Assembly (NCBI GenBank): GCA_021731425.1
Contig: JAKFXJ010000214.1
Coordinates: 1 to 18,446, forward strand
Length of the DNA stretch: 18,446 bases
Reading direction: 5' to 3'
Source of the DNA: Limnohabitans sp.
GTDB lineage: Bacteria; Pseudomonadota; Gammaproteobacteria; Burkholderiales; Burkholderiaceae_C
The notes under the pieces are model-generated. The model was not told the origin of the DNA, made no database searches, and worked only from the letters and a program-made list of their open reading frames with translations. A program made the translations under genes and the position numbers. Shown piece by piece: positions 5,724 through 14,125 of the stretch; within the stretch, counting starts at the first letter, position 1; each line of letters starts with the position of its first letter.

Positions 5724-7111
5724 GCGCCGGGCTCCAAAATCTCAACACGGGCTTGAACACGGTCACGCGGGATCAAGGTGGGCCAAATGCCCAGCAAGGC
5801 GCTCGAGGCGTTCAAGCCCTGAAAGCCGCAGGTGTAGGCCGGGCCACTCAAAGCCATCCAAGGGAACAATCGGCCAAAGCCATCGGCCACCGCTTTGGAG
5901 CGGGTGCGCAAGACCATGCGCACCCAGATCTCAGCGCGTTCGTTCAACTCGGCCGCATGCGGCAAGGGGGCCAGCGTGCCGTGCGCCGAATTCAGCCCGG
6001 GGTGTTCCACAAACAGCTCGTCAAAAGGCATTTGGCGCTCTTTGAGTTGGCAGCGGATCATGCTTTCTGCCGCCTGCACCTTGTCCCACGCATCGGGCCA
6101 GGAAAAGCCCCAGCTGATCTCGGCCTTGAAGCCATCCTGAAAACCGGCCACCACTTTGAGCTGATCGGTGGGGGCGCTGCTTTGGGCACCGGTCAGGCGC
6201 ACGCGGTGCTGGCCCTCGTCGTGCAGCTGGATCTGGCCCATGTCGAGCACCACATCGGGCGAAAAATACGCATGCGGGTTGTGCACCTCGTACAGCAGCT
6301 GCTGGCGCACGGTGTCGAAGTTGACCAGGCCGCCTGTGTCCGGGGCTTTGGTGATGAAAGCTGTGCCGTCGGGCCAGACCTCGGCAATCGGGTAGCCGAT
6401 GTGCGCCAAGTCCGGGATGTTTTGCCAGCTGCCTTGGCTGCCAAAGTTGCCGCCGCTGCCCTGGCCCGAGCATTCGAGCAGGTGCCCCACCGTCAGGCCC
6501 TGTGCCAGTCGGTAGAAATCTTCGGGGGTGGCCGCATCGGCCAGCTTCCAGCCCAGCGCGTGCACCAGCGGGCCCAGAAACAGCGCGGCATCAGCCACGC
6601 GTCCGGTGATCACGATGTCGGCCCCTTGGCCCAGCGCGTCCACGATGGGCTGTGCGCCCAGATAGGCGTTGCCAAACACCAAGCGCTCGCGCACGCTGGC
6701 CACGTCGGCGCCGTTCATCATGTGGTCAAAACGCTCGCCGGGTGCTTGCAGTTGGGCAAGCACATCGTCACCACTCACCACCGCAATGCGCGGGTGCCAG
6801 CCCGCGGTGGCCAAGGCTTTTTGCACCGCCTGCGCCGCACCCATGGGGTTGAGGCCCCCCGCGTTGCAGACAAATCTGACGCCTCGCGGCTGCATCAAAG
6901 GCCACAGGCGCAAAAGCATGGGCACCACATCCCGGGCGTAGCCCAAAGAAGGGTCTCGCTGGCGGTCTTTTTGCAAGATGGCCAGCGTCAATTCGGCCAA
7001 GTGGTCGCTGGCAATGAACTGCACTTGGCCGCGTTCGATGCTGGCCACCACAGGCTCCCAGTTGTCCCCGTAGAACCCGAGTCCGGATCCGATGCGTATG
7101 GCATTTGTCAT
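5720..7111 (-). CDS. AtuA family protein (DUF1446, acyclic terpene utilization)
   Basis: This 463-residue cytoplasmic protein belongs to the DUF1446/AtuA family, named for the first gene of the citronellol/geraniol catabolic cluster of Pseudomonas; its reaction is not established. Visible family motifs are IRIGSGLGFYGD at residues 5-16, VCNAGGLNP at 82-90, GADIVITGRVADAALFLGP at 163-181, and HLLECSGQGSGGNF at 210-223. The family's C-terminal domain is missing and is instead supplied by the next gene, which overlaps by four bases. The frame is open upstream to 7270, but the ATG at 7111 gives the usual start (MTNAIRIGSG). No strong ribosome binding site is seen. It is transcribed divergently from the liv-ligase operon, which suggests a role in the same catabolic process. 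Confidence 0.87.
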   Translation of the reverse strand: MTNAIRIGSGLGFYGDNWEPVVASIERGQVQFIASDHLAELTLAILQKDRQRDPSLGYARDVVPMLLRLWPLMQPRGVRFVCNAGGLNPMGAAQAVQKALATAGWHPRIAVVSGDDVLAQLQAPGERFDHMMNGADVASVRERLVFGNAYLGAQPIVDALGQGADIVITGRVADAALFLGPLVHALGWKLADAATPEDFYRLAQGLTVGHLLECSGQGSGGNFGSQGSWQNIPDLAHIGYPIAEVWPDGTAFITKAPDTGGLVNFDTVRQQLLYEVHNPHAYFSPDVVLDMGQIQLHDEGQHRVRLTGAQSSAPTDQLKVVAGFQDGFKAEISWGFSWPDAWDKVQAAESMIRCQLKERQMPFDELFVEHPGLNSAHGTLAPLPHAAELNERAEIWVRMVLRTRSKAVADGFGRLFPWMALSGPAYTCGFQGLNASSALLGIWPTLIPRDRVQARVEILEPGA

Positions 7112-7283
7112 TAAGGGATATTGAAGCCTTGAGAGTGAGTTCGAATGGGGGACAACCCCTAGGGAAAGTCTCGTGTAAGACATGCACAATCGCACGGTCG
7201 TTCGCAAATGCTTTGTCCGGTGCTGAATCAGTGTCTGGCCAAGCCCCGTGAACCCGGCTCGACAGAACAAAGAGGAGACAGGT
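7112..7283. promoter_or_regulatory. Divergent control region between atuA-like and livH genes
   Basis: These 172 bases must contain promoters for both directions. They include the 8-bp palindrome CCCTAGGG (7157-7164), overlapped by GGGG-ACAA-CCCC (7148-7159, offset by one G), and the word ATGCACAATC (7182-7191), which also occurs at the thiolase promoter. I do not see a convincing -35/-10 pair on either strand. Confidence 0.45.
7273..7278 (+). promoter_or_regulatory. Ribosome binding site that sets the livH start
   Basis: AGGAGA lies five bases before the GTG at 7284. This rules out the in-frame GTG at 7248, which has no such site and would put the binding site inside the coding region. Confidence 0.8.
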
Positions 7284-8159
7284 GTGCAATTGCTGCAACT
7301 GCTGATCAGCGGTGTGGCCCAGGGTTGTATTTATGGACTCATTGCCCTGGGTTTTGTGCTGATTTACAAGGCCACCGAAACGGTGAGCTTTGCCCAGGGT
7401 GACCTGATGATGGTGGGGGCTTTTTCGGGCCTGGCTGCCATGACCCTTTTGGGCTTCCCGTTCTGGATTGCGGTGCCAGCGGCCATCGTGGCCATGGGTA
7501 TTTTTGGCGTTTTGCTTGAGCGCTTGGTGATTCGCCCCATCCTCGGGCAACCGGCTTTTTCCATCGTCATGCTGACCATTGGTGTGGGCTATGTGCTGCG
7601 CGGCCTGATCACCATGATTCCCGATGTGGGCACCGACACCCACACCATGCCCGTGCCCTATGCGGGTGAAGTCTTGCGACTGGGCGGCTTGGTGATCGCG
7701 GCCGAGCAAATGGTGGTGATCGGCGCCACCGGCATCTTGTGCCTGGGCCTGTTTGCCATGTTCAAGTACAGCAAGCTGGGCATCGCCATGCAGGCGGCCT
7801 CGCAAAACCAGTTGGCCGCTTATTACATGGGCATTCCAGTCAAGCGCATCAACGGCCTGGTCTGGGGCCTGGCGGCCGGTGTGGCGGCAGTGGCCGGTCT
7901 GCTTTTGGCGCCCATCACCTTTGTGCACGCCAACATGGGCTTCATTGGCCTCAAAGCGTTTCCCGCTGCGGTGGTGGGCGGCTTTGGCAGTTTGCCCGGT
8001 GCCATTGTGGGCGGCTTGGTGATCGGCATCGTTGAGTCGCTCTCGGGCTTTTATCTGCCCGAAGGCTTTAAGGACATCGCGCCCTATATCGTGGTGTTGC
8101 TCATGCTGGTGATCAAGCCCAATGGCTTGTTCGGCGAGCAACTGCGCAAGAAAGTCTGA
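7284..8159 (+). CDS. livH: Branched-chain-type ABC transporter permease LivH
   Basis: This 291-residue inner-membrane permease is one of the two pore subunits of a HAAT-family ABC importer. It starts at a GTG preceded by AGGAGA and reads MQLLQLLISGVAQGCIYGLI, the usual LivH N-terminus. It has about eight hydrophobic segments. Typical LivH stretches are SFAQGDLMMVGAF near residue 38, LERLVIRPI near 79, and AFPAAVVGGFGSLPGAIVGG near 229. The cytoplasmic loop that contacts the ATPases is in the SQNQLAAYYMGIPVKRIN region. It is the first gene of a six-gene operon and is followed by livM after nine bases. The transported compound may be an organic acid and not an amino acid, because an acyl-CoA ligase is in the operon. 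Confidence 0.93.
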   Translation: MQLLQLLISGVAQGCIYGLIALGFVLIYKATETVSFAQGDLMMVGAFSGLAAMTLLGFPFWIAVPAAIVAMGIFGVLLERLVIRPILGQPAFSIVMLTIGVGYVLRGLITMIPDVGTDTHTMPVPYAGEVLRLGGLVIAAEQMVVIGATGILCLGLFAMFKYSKLGIAMQAASQNQLAAYYMGIPVKRINGLVWGLAAGVAAVAGLLLAPITFVHANMGFIGLKAFPAAVVGGFGSLPGAIVGGLVIGIVESLSGFYLPEGFKDIAPYIVVLLMLVIKPNGLFGEQLRKKV

Positions 8160-8168
8160 GGCTCCGGC

Positions 8169-9245
8169 ATGCGTTTCATCTTCAAAACCGAATACAACCA
8201 GGACATCACACTGGCCAAACACGGCGGCCATGTGTTCTGGTACAGCTTGCTTGCCATCTTTTTGGTGGTGGCACCCTGGGCCGTGCCCGAGTACTGGCTG
8301 GCGCAGCTGACCTTTGTGCTGATCTACGCGGTGGTGGGCTTGGGCCTGATGCTGCTGGCGGGTTTCACCGGCCTGTTCTCTTTGGGGCATGCCGCATTTT
8401 TGGGCGTGGGGGCCTACACCCAGGCCGTCATGGTCAATGCGGGGGTGCCTTTTCCGCTGGCGCTGGTGTGTGCGGGCGTGTTCTCTGCCATAGCGGGTGT
8501 GATCGTGGGCCTGCCTGCGCTGCGCGTCAAAGGCATCTACCTGGGCATGGCCACGCTGGCTTTTGGCTTCATTGTCGAAGAGGGCATGGCCCGCTGGGAA
8601 AGTGTCACCGGCGGCAACGCTGGCCTGATGGTCACCTACCCCAAGTTGGGTGGCTGGACACTGGACAGCACCGAAGAGTTTTACTTCCTCTGTCTGCTGG
8701 TGACGGTGGGGGCCACGCTGGCCATCGTCAACCTGCTGCGTTCGTCCACGGGTCGTGCCTTTGTGGCCATCCGCGACTCCGAAATTTCGGCGCAAAGCAT
8801 GGGCATCCACCTGGCGCGTTACAAGACCTTGTCTTTTGCCTTGTCGGCCGCTCTGGCGGGCATTGGCGGCGCTTTGTACGCGCACAAAATCCAGTTCCTC
8901 TCACCCGAGCAGTTCAGCATCATCCAGTCGATTGACTTGCTCTTGATGGTGGTGATTGGTGGCTTGGGCTCAATCCACGGTGCGTTTTTGGGCGCGATTT
9001 TCCTGATCGTGATGCCGCAACTGATTGCGCTGGGCAAAGACTTTTTGCCAGCCGCCATTGGTGGTGCAGCTGGCTTGCAGGGCACGGTCTACGGCATGGT
9101 GCTGATCGCCTTTGTGCTGTTTGAGCCCATGGGCCTGTATGGCCGCTGGCTCAAGGTGCGCACCTGGTTCCAGCTGTTCCCGTTTTACCGCCGTGGCCTG
9201 TTCAAGCGCCAGAAATCGTTCCAGAAATCGGACCGCCTGAAATGA
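8169..9245 (+). CDS. livM: Branched-chain-type ABC transporter permease LivM
   Basis: This 358-residue permease is the second pore subunit. The LivM signature GLGLMLLAGFTGLFSLGHAA is at about residues 57-76, LPALRVKGIYLGMATLAFGF follows at about 115-134, and RAFVAIRDSEISAQSMGI is the coupling-loop region at about 197-214. IGGLGSIHGAFLGA lies near residue 265. Length is close to the family norm, with a basic C-terminal tail (FYRRGLFKRQKSFQKSDR). A GAGG just after the livH stop serves as ribosome binding site. Its stop overlaps the livG start by ATGA, so translation is likely coupled. Confidence 0.94.
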   Translation: MRFIFKTEYNQDITLAKHGGHVFWYSLLAIFLVVAPWAVPEYWLAQLTFVLIYAVVGLGLMLLAGFTGLFSLGHAAFLGVGAYTQAVMVNAGVPFPLALVCAGVFSAIAGVIVGLPALRVKGIYLGMATLAFGFIVEEGMARWESVTGGNAGLMVTYPKLGGWTLDSTEEFYFLCLLVTVGATLAIVNLLRSSTGRAFVAIRDSEISAQSMGIHLARYKTLSFALSAALAGIGGALYAHKIQFLSPEQFSIIQSIDLLLMVVIGGLGSIHGAFLGAIFLIVMPQLIALGKDFLPAAIGGAAGLQGTVYGMVLIAFVLFEPMGLYGRWLKVRTWFQLFPFYRRGLFKRQKSFQKSDRLK

Positions 9246-10075
9246 ACGCAGACATCCTTTTATCCGCTCAAGACCTGAGCGTGCGCTTTGGCGGTGTGCT
9301 GGCCGTGAACAAGGTCAGCTTCGACGTCAAACGCGGTGAGGTCTTCACCCTGATCGGCCCCAACGGTGCGGGCAAAACCACCGTGTTCAACCTGATCAGC
9401 CGCATCTACACACCCACCACGGGTGTGATCGATTTCGCCGGGCCGCAAGGCACGCTGCGTCTGACCGACCAGCAGCCCCACCAAATTGCCAGTTTGGGCA
9501 TTGCCCGCACGTTTCAGAACATTGAATTGTTCGAGCACGCCACCGTGCTGCAAAACCTGCTGATTGGCCGCCACACGCACCGCAAGACGGGCGTCTGGAG
9601 CGAGATGTTCTTCAGCGGTAAAACCCGCGCGGCCGAGATCGAGGCGCGTGAAAAGGTCGAAGAGGTCATCGATTTTCTGGACCTGCAACACCACCGCGAT
9701 TCGATGGTGGCGGGCCTGCCTTACGGCGTGCGCAAAGTGGTCGAGTTGGCACGGGCCTTGTGCACCGAGCCGAAATTGCTGCTGCTCGACGAGCCTTCAT
9801 CGGGCCTGAACGTCGAAGAAACCGACGACATGGCTTTTTGGATTTCGGACATCAAGAACGAGCTGGGCATCACCGTGCTCATGGTCGAGCACGACATGAG
9901 CTTGGTGTCCAAAGTGTCTGACCGTGTGTTGGCCATGAGCCAGGGCGAAGAACTCGCCACCGGCACGCCCAGCCAGGTGCAAAGTGACCCGGGTGTGATC
10001 GAGGCCTATTTGGGCTCGGTCGACGATGTGTCCAGCCTGCGCCGCGAAAACTATGTGCCCGTAGGTGCCGCATGA
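9242..10075 (+). CDS. livG: ABC transporter ATP-binding protein LivG
   Basis: This 277-residue ATPase has Walker A GPNGAGKT at residues 39-46, the Q-loop at Q92 ([10 protein letters not shown]), Walker B LLLLDEP at 179-185 and the switch His H217 (MVEHDMSLV). The signature motif is degenerate, [15 protein letters not shown] at 159-173, where a canonical ABC protein has LSGGQ; this divergence is normal for LivG. The family's C-terminal helix (VIEAYLGS) is present. The start overlaps livM and the stop overlaps livF, each by ATGA. LivG and LivF would form the heterodimeric motor of the importer. Confidence 0.94.
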   Translation: MNADILLSAQDLSVRFGGVLAVNKVSFDVKRGEVFTLIGPNGAGKTTVFNLISRIYTPTTGVIDFAGPQGTLRLTDQQPHQIASLGIARTFQNIELFEHATVLQNLLIGRHTHRKTGVWSEMFFSGKTRAAEIEAREKVEEVIDFLDLQHHRDSMVAGLPYGVRKVVELARALCTEPKLLLLDEPSSGLNVEETDDMAFWISDIKNELGITVLMVEHDMSLVSKVSDRVLAMSQGEELATGTPSQVQSDPGVIEAYLGSVDDVSSLRRENYVPVGAA

Positions 10076-10890
10076 GCGCAGCCAACCCGATTCTGAACGC
10101 GGCTGCTGAGCCCCTTGCAGACAACGTGATGCTCAAGCTGCTCAACGTCGAAAGCGCTTACGGTCCGATCAAGGCCATCCGTGGCGTGAGCCTGCAAGTG
10201 CGCCAAGGCGAGATCGCCACCGTGCTCGGCTCCAACGGCGCGGGCAAGACCACCATCCTCAAAACCATCAGTGGCATCATCGACCCGCGCAAGGGCTCGA
10301 TCGAGTTCAAGGGCCAGAGCATCACCGCGCAAGACCCGGCCATCATCGTGCAGCGTGGCCTGATGCATGTGCCCGAAGGCCGCGAGGTGTTTCCGTTGCT
10401 GTCGATTCGCGACAACCTGCTCATGGGCGCCTTCACCCGTAACGACCGTGATGGTGTGGCCCGAGATATGGAAGCCGTGTACAACTACTTCCCCATCCTG
10501 CGTGAGCGGGCTGCGCAAGACGCGGGCTTGCTCTCGGGCGGGCAGCAGCAGATGCTGGCCATCAGCCGCGCCCTTATGGCCAACCCCGATTTGATCTTGC
10601 TGGACGAGCCCAGTCTGGGCCTGTCGCCCAAGCTGACCAAAGAGATTTTTGAAATCGTGGTGCGCATCAACCGCGAGCGCGGCACCACCATTTTGTTAGT
10701 GGAGCAAAACGCCAACATGGCACTCAACGCTTCGGACTACGGCTATGTGCTGGAAAACGGCCGCATCGTCATGGAAGACAGCTGCGCCCGTTTGCGAGAA
10801 AAGGACGACATCAAGGAGTTCTACTTGGGCATGAAGGAAGAGGGCGTGCGAGCCGATCGCCGCTGGAAAAAGAAGAAAACCTGGAGATAA
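10072..10890 (+). CDS. livF: ABC transporter ATP-binding protein LivF
   Basis: This 272-residue ATPase has Walker A GSNGAGKT at residues 53-60, the signature LSGGQQQML at 154-162 and Walker B LILLDEP at 174-180, followed by SLGLSPKL. Two N-terminal features need care: the ATG at 10072 overlaps livG by ATGA and adds about 19 residues compared with usual LivF proteins, and an in-frame ATG at 10129 would give the standard start MLKLLNVESAYG. I keep the overlapping start. The C-terminus carries an unusual basic tail (RRWKKKKTWR) after EFYLGMKEEG, a form I associate with liv operons that contain an acyl-CoA ligase. The ligase gene follows after three bases. Confidence 0.92.
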   Translation: MSAANPILNAAAEPLADNVMLKLLNVESAYGPIKAIRGVSLQVRQGEIATVLGSNGAGKTTILKTISGIIDPRKGSIEFKGQSITAQDPAIIVQRGLMHVPEGREVFPLLSIRDNLLMGAFTRNDRDGVARDMEAVYNYFPILRERAAQDAGLLSGGQQQMLAISRALMANPDLILLDEPSLGLSPKLTKEIFEIVVRINRERGTTILLVEQNANMALNASDYGYVLENGRIVMEDSCARLREKDDIKEFYLGMKEEGVRADRRWKKKKTWR

Positions 10891-10893
10891 GAC

Positions 10894-12750
10894 ATGAGCC
10901 AACTCTGGGACACCTCCGGCATTGCGCCGCAAAAAAATGTCGTCATGGCGGGCGAGACCATCCCCGCCATCTTCTGGAGCGCTGTGGCCGCACGCGGCCC
11001 CAACGTTTGGATGCGCCAAAAAGACCTGGGCATCTGGCGCAGCTGGACCTGGAACGAGACCGCACAAGCCGTTCGCGAAATCGGCCACGGCCTGATGGCG
11101 CTGGGTTTTGAGGCGCGTCACACGGCCTCCATCTTGGCCAACACCAACATCGAGTGGGTGCTGTGCGATTTGGCCGTGCTGAGTGCGGGTGGCGTATCCA
11201 ACGGCATTTACCCGACCGATGCGGCCGAGCAGGTGCACTACCTGTGCGAAGACTCGGGCACCCGCGTGCTGTTTGTCGAAGACGACGAGCAACTCGACAA
11301 GGCCCTGGCTGTGCGCGAGACCCTGCCCTTATTGCAAAAAATCGTGGTGTTCGACATGGACGGTTTGCGCGACTTCCACGACCCGATGGTGATCAGCTTG
11401 AAACAGCTGCAAGCCTTGGGCCGCGAACACGCCCAGCAACACCCCGACATGCTCACGCAGCGCAGCGCTGCTTGCAAACCGGAAGATTTGGCCATCTTGG
11501 TCTACACCTCGGGCACCACTGGCAAGCCCAAAGGCGGCATGCACAGCCACCACGGACTGGTTTACACCGTGCGCGGCTACAACACGCTGATTGCCCGCGA
11601 CGAGCGCGACGAGTGCATGTGCTTTTTGCCCTTGTGCCACATCGCCGAGCGCATGGGCGGCGAATTTTTCTCGATGTACACCGGGGCCAAACTCAACTTT
11701 GTCGAGAACCCCGAAACGGTGCCCGAAAACGTGCGCGAAATCGCGCCCACTGTGTTCACCGCCGTGCCCCGTGTGTGGGAAAAGTTTTATTCAGGCGTGA
11801 TGATCGCGCTCAAGGAAGCGGGCGGCTTGCAGCAAGCGGTGTATGGCTGGTCCATTGGCGTGGGCCACCAAGTCGCTGATTTGGTGCTGGCGCAAAAGCC
11901 GGTGCCTGGTAGCCTCAAGCTGCGCTTTCATGTGGCGCGTTTGTTGGCGCTCAACAACGTGCGCAAGATGATCGGCATCCACCGTGCACGCTTTTTGGTG
12001 ACGGGCGCGGCACCGATTTCCCCCGATCTGGTGCGTTGGTATTTGGCGCTGGGCTTGCCCATGCTCGAAGTCTGGGGCATGACCGAGACCTGCGGTGCGG
12101 CCACGGGCGTGCCCGCTGACCGCATCAAGCCCGGCTCGATTGGCCCGGCTGCCGAGTACAACGAGATGCGCCTGGACCCGGTCACCAGCGAGATTTTGGT
12201 GCGTGGCCCCAATGTGTTCATGGGTTACCTGAATTTGCCCGAGAAAACCGCCGAGACCATCGATGCTGACGGCTGGCTGCACACGGGCGACGTGGGCGTG
12301 GTGGACGAGGAAGGGTTTTTCCGCATCACCGATCGCATGAAAGACATCATCATCACAGCTGGGGGCAAGAACATCACCCCGAGCGAATTGGAAAACGAAC
12401 TGAAATTCTCGCCTTATGTCACCGATGCGGTGGTGATTGGCGACAAACGGCCCTATTTGACAGTGATCATCATGATCGACCAGGAAAACGTGGAGAAATA
12501 CGCTCAGGACAACGACGTGCCCTTCTCCAACTACGCCAGCCTCACGCACAGCACAGAGGTGCAGGGTTTGATCCAGGCCGAAGTGGACCGTGTGAACAAG
12601 AAGTTTGCCCGCGTCGAGCAAATCAAGAAATTCTGGCTGCTCGACACGCAGCTGAGTGCCGAAGACGAAGAACTGACACCGACCATGAAGCTCAAACGCA
12701 AATTGGTCGAAAAGAAATATGCGCCCCAGATCGAGGCGATGTACCGCTGA
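10894..12750 (+). CDS. AMP-dependent acyl-CoA ligase (long-chain type)
   Basis: This 618-residue enzyme of the ANL superfamily would activate a carboxylic acid to its CoA ester through an acyl-adenylate. The AMP-binding P-loop is YTSGTTGKPKG at residues 204-214. The A5 motif is VWGMTET at 393-399, A7 is HTGD at 463-466, and the hinge motif is DRMKDIIITAGGKNITP at 480-496. The C-terminal catalytic Lys is probably K599 in LTPTMKLKR. Length and the long insert between motifs resemble the FadD15-like (COG1022) group and not the shorter benzoate ligases. It starts three bases after livF with a GGAG site and is followed by the binding-protein gene, so it is part of the transporter operon. The acid it activates is probably the imported substrate, but the sequence does not show which acid. 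Confidence 0.92.
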   Translation: MSQLWDTSGIAPQKNVVMAGETIPAIFWSAVAARGPNVWMRQKDLGIWRSWTWNETAQAVREIGHGLMALGFEARHTASILANTNIEWVLCDLAVLSAGGVSNGIYPTDAAEQVHYLCEDSGTRVLFVEDDEQLDKALAVRETLPLLQKIVVFDMDGLRDFHDPMVISLKQLQALGREHAQQHPDMLTQRSAACKPEDLAILVYTSGTTGKPKGGMHSHHGLVYTVRGYNTLIARDERDECMCFLPLCHIAERMGGEFFSMYTGAKLNFVENPETVPENVREIAPTVFTAVPRVWEKFYSGVMIALKEAGGLQQAVYGWSIGVGHQVADLVLAQKPVPGSLKLRFHVARLLALNNVRKMIGIHRARFLVTGAAPISPDLVRWYLALGLPMLEVWGMTETCGAATGVPADRIKPGSIGPAAEYNEMRLDPVTSEILVRGPNVFMGYLNLPEKTAETIDADGWLHTGDVGVVDEEGFFRITDRMKDIIITAGGKNITPSELENELKFSPYVTDAVVIGDKRPYLTVIIMIDQENVEKYAQDNDVPFSNYASLTHSTEVQGLIQAEVDRVNKKFARVEQIKKFWLLDTQLSAEDEELTPTMKLKRKLVEKKYAPQIEAMYR

Positions 12751-12773
12751 TTCAACTTACCCTTTTCTACAAC

Positions 12774-12779
12774 AGGAGA
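12774..12779 (+). promoter_or_regulatory. Ribosome binding site of the binding-protein gene
   Basis: AGGAGA lies eight bases before the ATG at 12788. It fixes the start at the signal peptide and supports strong translation, as expected for a periplasmic binding protein made in excess over its membrane partners. Confidence 0.75.
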
Positions 12780-12787
12780 CCTGCAAC

Positions 12788-13957
12788 ATGAAAATCAAAC
12801 TCAGCCTCATCGCCGCTGCGATGGCCCTGACCGCTGGCGCGGCCATGGCCCAGACGCAAGGCGTGTCCAAAACCGAAATCACGCTCGGCTCTATTCAGGA
12901 TTTGTCGGGCCCACTGGCTGGCTTTGGCAAGCAGGTGCGCCTGGGCATGATGCTGCGCGTGGATGAAGCCAACGAGCAAGGCGGCATCAATGGCCGCAAG
13001 TTCAAGTTGCTGGTCGAAGACTCGGCTTATGACCCCCGTCGCGCCGTGTTGGCTGCGCAAAAGCTGGTCAACCAGGACAAGATTTTTGCCATGATTGGCC
13101 ACATCGGCACTGCGCAAAACATGGCCGCCATGCCGGTGCAGTTTCAGAAGAACGTGATCAACTTCTTCCCCGTCACGGCCGCGCGTGAAATGTACGAGCC
13201 TTTCCACAAGCTCAAGTACTCGTTTGCCGCCACCTACTACGACCAGATGCGTTTGGGTTTGCCGATTCTGGTGAAGGAAAAGAACGCCAAGCAAATCTGT
13301 GCGATGCACCAAGACGATGAATTCGGTCTGGAGGTGTTCCGTGGCGCCGAAGAGGGCCTCAAGAGCATGGGCATGAAGTTCGCCGAAGTCACCACCTACA
13401 AACGCGGCGCGACCGACTTTGCATCTCAGATGCAAAAACTGGCTTCTTCCAAGTGCGACTTCGTGGTCATGGGCACCATCATCCGTGAAACGATTGGTGG
13501 CATTGCGACCGCTCGCCGCCTGGGCTTCAATCCCACTTTCCTGGGCTCCAGCGCTGCTTACACCGACCTGATCCACAAGTTGGGTGGTCCTGCCATGAAT
13601 GGTTTCTACGCCACCATGTCCACCCAGCACCCCTATCTGGACGAGGCCGCACAGCCTATCCGTTTCTGGGCCAACAAGTACAAGACCAAGTTCAACGAAG
13701 ACCCGACCGTGTTCTCGGTCTACGGTTACAACGCCATTGATTCGTTCATGCGTGCGGTTGAGAAATCAGGTGCCAATGTGACCACCGAGAGCATCATCAA
13801 GGCCATGGACACCATGGTGATTCCACCCGATATTTTCGGCACTGGCGAGATGACCTTCAGCCCGACCAAGCGTCTGGGCAGCAACGCGTCTCGCATGTCG
13901 CAGATCACCGATGGCCGCTGGAAAGTGACCTCGGCCTACTTCAGCGACAAGAAGTAA
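12788..13957 (+). CDS. Periplasmic substrate-binding protein of the liv-type ABC transporter
   Basis: This 389-residue protein is a type 1 periplasmic binding protein (LivK/peripla_BP_6 family). It has a clear Sec signal peptide, residues 1-21, with probable cleavage after AMA. The mature part starts with SKTEITLGSIQDLSGPLAGF, the usual opening of these proteins, where the Ser-Gly region helps bind the carboxylate of the ligand. Other family stretches are EQGGINGRKFKLLVEDSAYD and YKRGATDFASQMQKL. It is the last gene of the liv-ligase operon and is followed by two terminators. The ligand cannot be assigned from sequence; the ligase in the operon points to an aromatic or aliphatic carboxylate. 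Confidence 0.93.
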   Translation: MKIKLSLIAAAMALTAGAAMAQTQGVSKTEITLGSIQDLSGPLAGFGKQVRLGMMLRVDEANEQGGINGRKFKLLVEDSAYDPRRAVLAAQKLVNQDKIFAMIGHIGTAQNMAAMPVQFQKNVINFFPVTAAREMYEPFHKLKYSFAATYYDQMRLGLPILVKEKNAKQICAMHQDDEFGLEVFRGAEEGLKSMGMKFAEVTTYKRGATDFASQMQKLASSKCDFVVMGTIIRETIGGIATARRLGFNPTFLGSSAAYTDLIHKLGGPAMNGFYATMSTQHPYLDEAAQPIRFWANKYKTKFNEDPTVFSVYGYNAIDSFMRAVEKSGANVTTESIIKAMDTMVIPPDIFGTGEMTFSPTKRLGSNASRMSQITDGRWKVTSAYFSDKK

Positions 13958-13961
13958 AGCC

Positions 13962-13982
13962 AGCAGCAACTGCTGCTTTTTT
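13962..13982 (+). terminator. First terminator after the liv-ligase operon
   Basis: AGCAGC, the loop AACT and GCTGCT are followed by a T-run. The hairpin starts four bases after the stop codon, so it is close enough for terminating ribosomes to disturb it, which may explain the second terminator. Confidence 0.7.
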
Positions 13983-13984
13983 GA

Positions 13985-14019
13985 AACCGCCTGAACCCGC
14001 AAGGGTCAGGCGGTTTTTT
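13985..14019 (+). terminator. Second, strong terminator after the liv-ligase operon
   Basis: The stem AACCGCCTGA pairs with TCAGGCGGTT. One unpaired A separates this from an inner CCC/GGG stem with a GCAA loop, and a run of six Ts follows. The A-residues at the other side allow some activity in the reverse direction. Confidence 0.9.
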
Positions 14020-14031
14020 CATGGGCACAAA

Positions 14032-14053
14032 GAAATTTGGGGCAGAAAATTTC
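14032..14053. promoter_or_regulatory. Palindrome upstream of the terC-like gene
   Basis: GAAATTT (14032-14038) and AAATTTC (14047-14053) form a perfect 7-bp inverted repeat with an 8-base spacer. It is AT-rich against a GC-rich background and lies about 157 bases before the terC-like start, a plausible place for a dimeric regulator to bind. Confidence 0.45.
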
Positions 14054-14125
14054 AGCAAAATACTCTCTTTTTTGCGAAGTAAAAAGCCATTTAAATCAGC
14101 AAAAAATTGATTCTTCTGCCATAGA

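Noticed and set aside
5468..7114. A 548-codon open frame on the plus strand opposite the AtuA genes
   Set aside because: The translation is biased to Arg, Gln, His and Ala and has no family motifs, while the minus strand encodes clear AtuA proteins. It is a shadow frame.
6768..8885. A 705-codon open frame on the minus strand
   Set aside because: It lies opposite the 5' end of the AtuA gene and all of livH and most of livM. The translation is rich in His, Gln, Gly and Arg with no recognisable domain, which is typical of the antisense frame of GC-rich membrane-protein genes.
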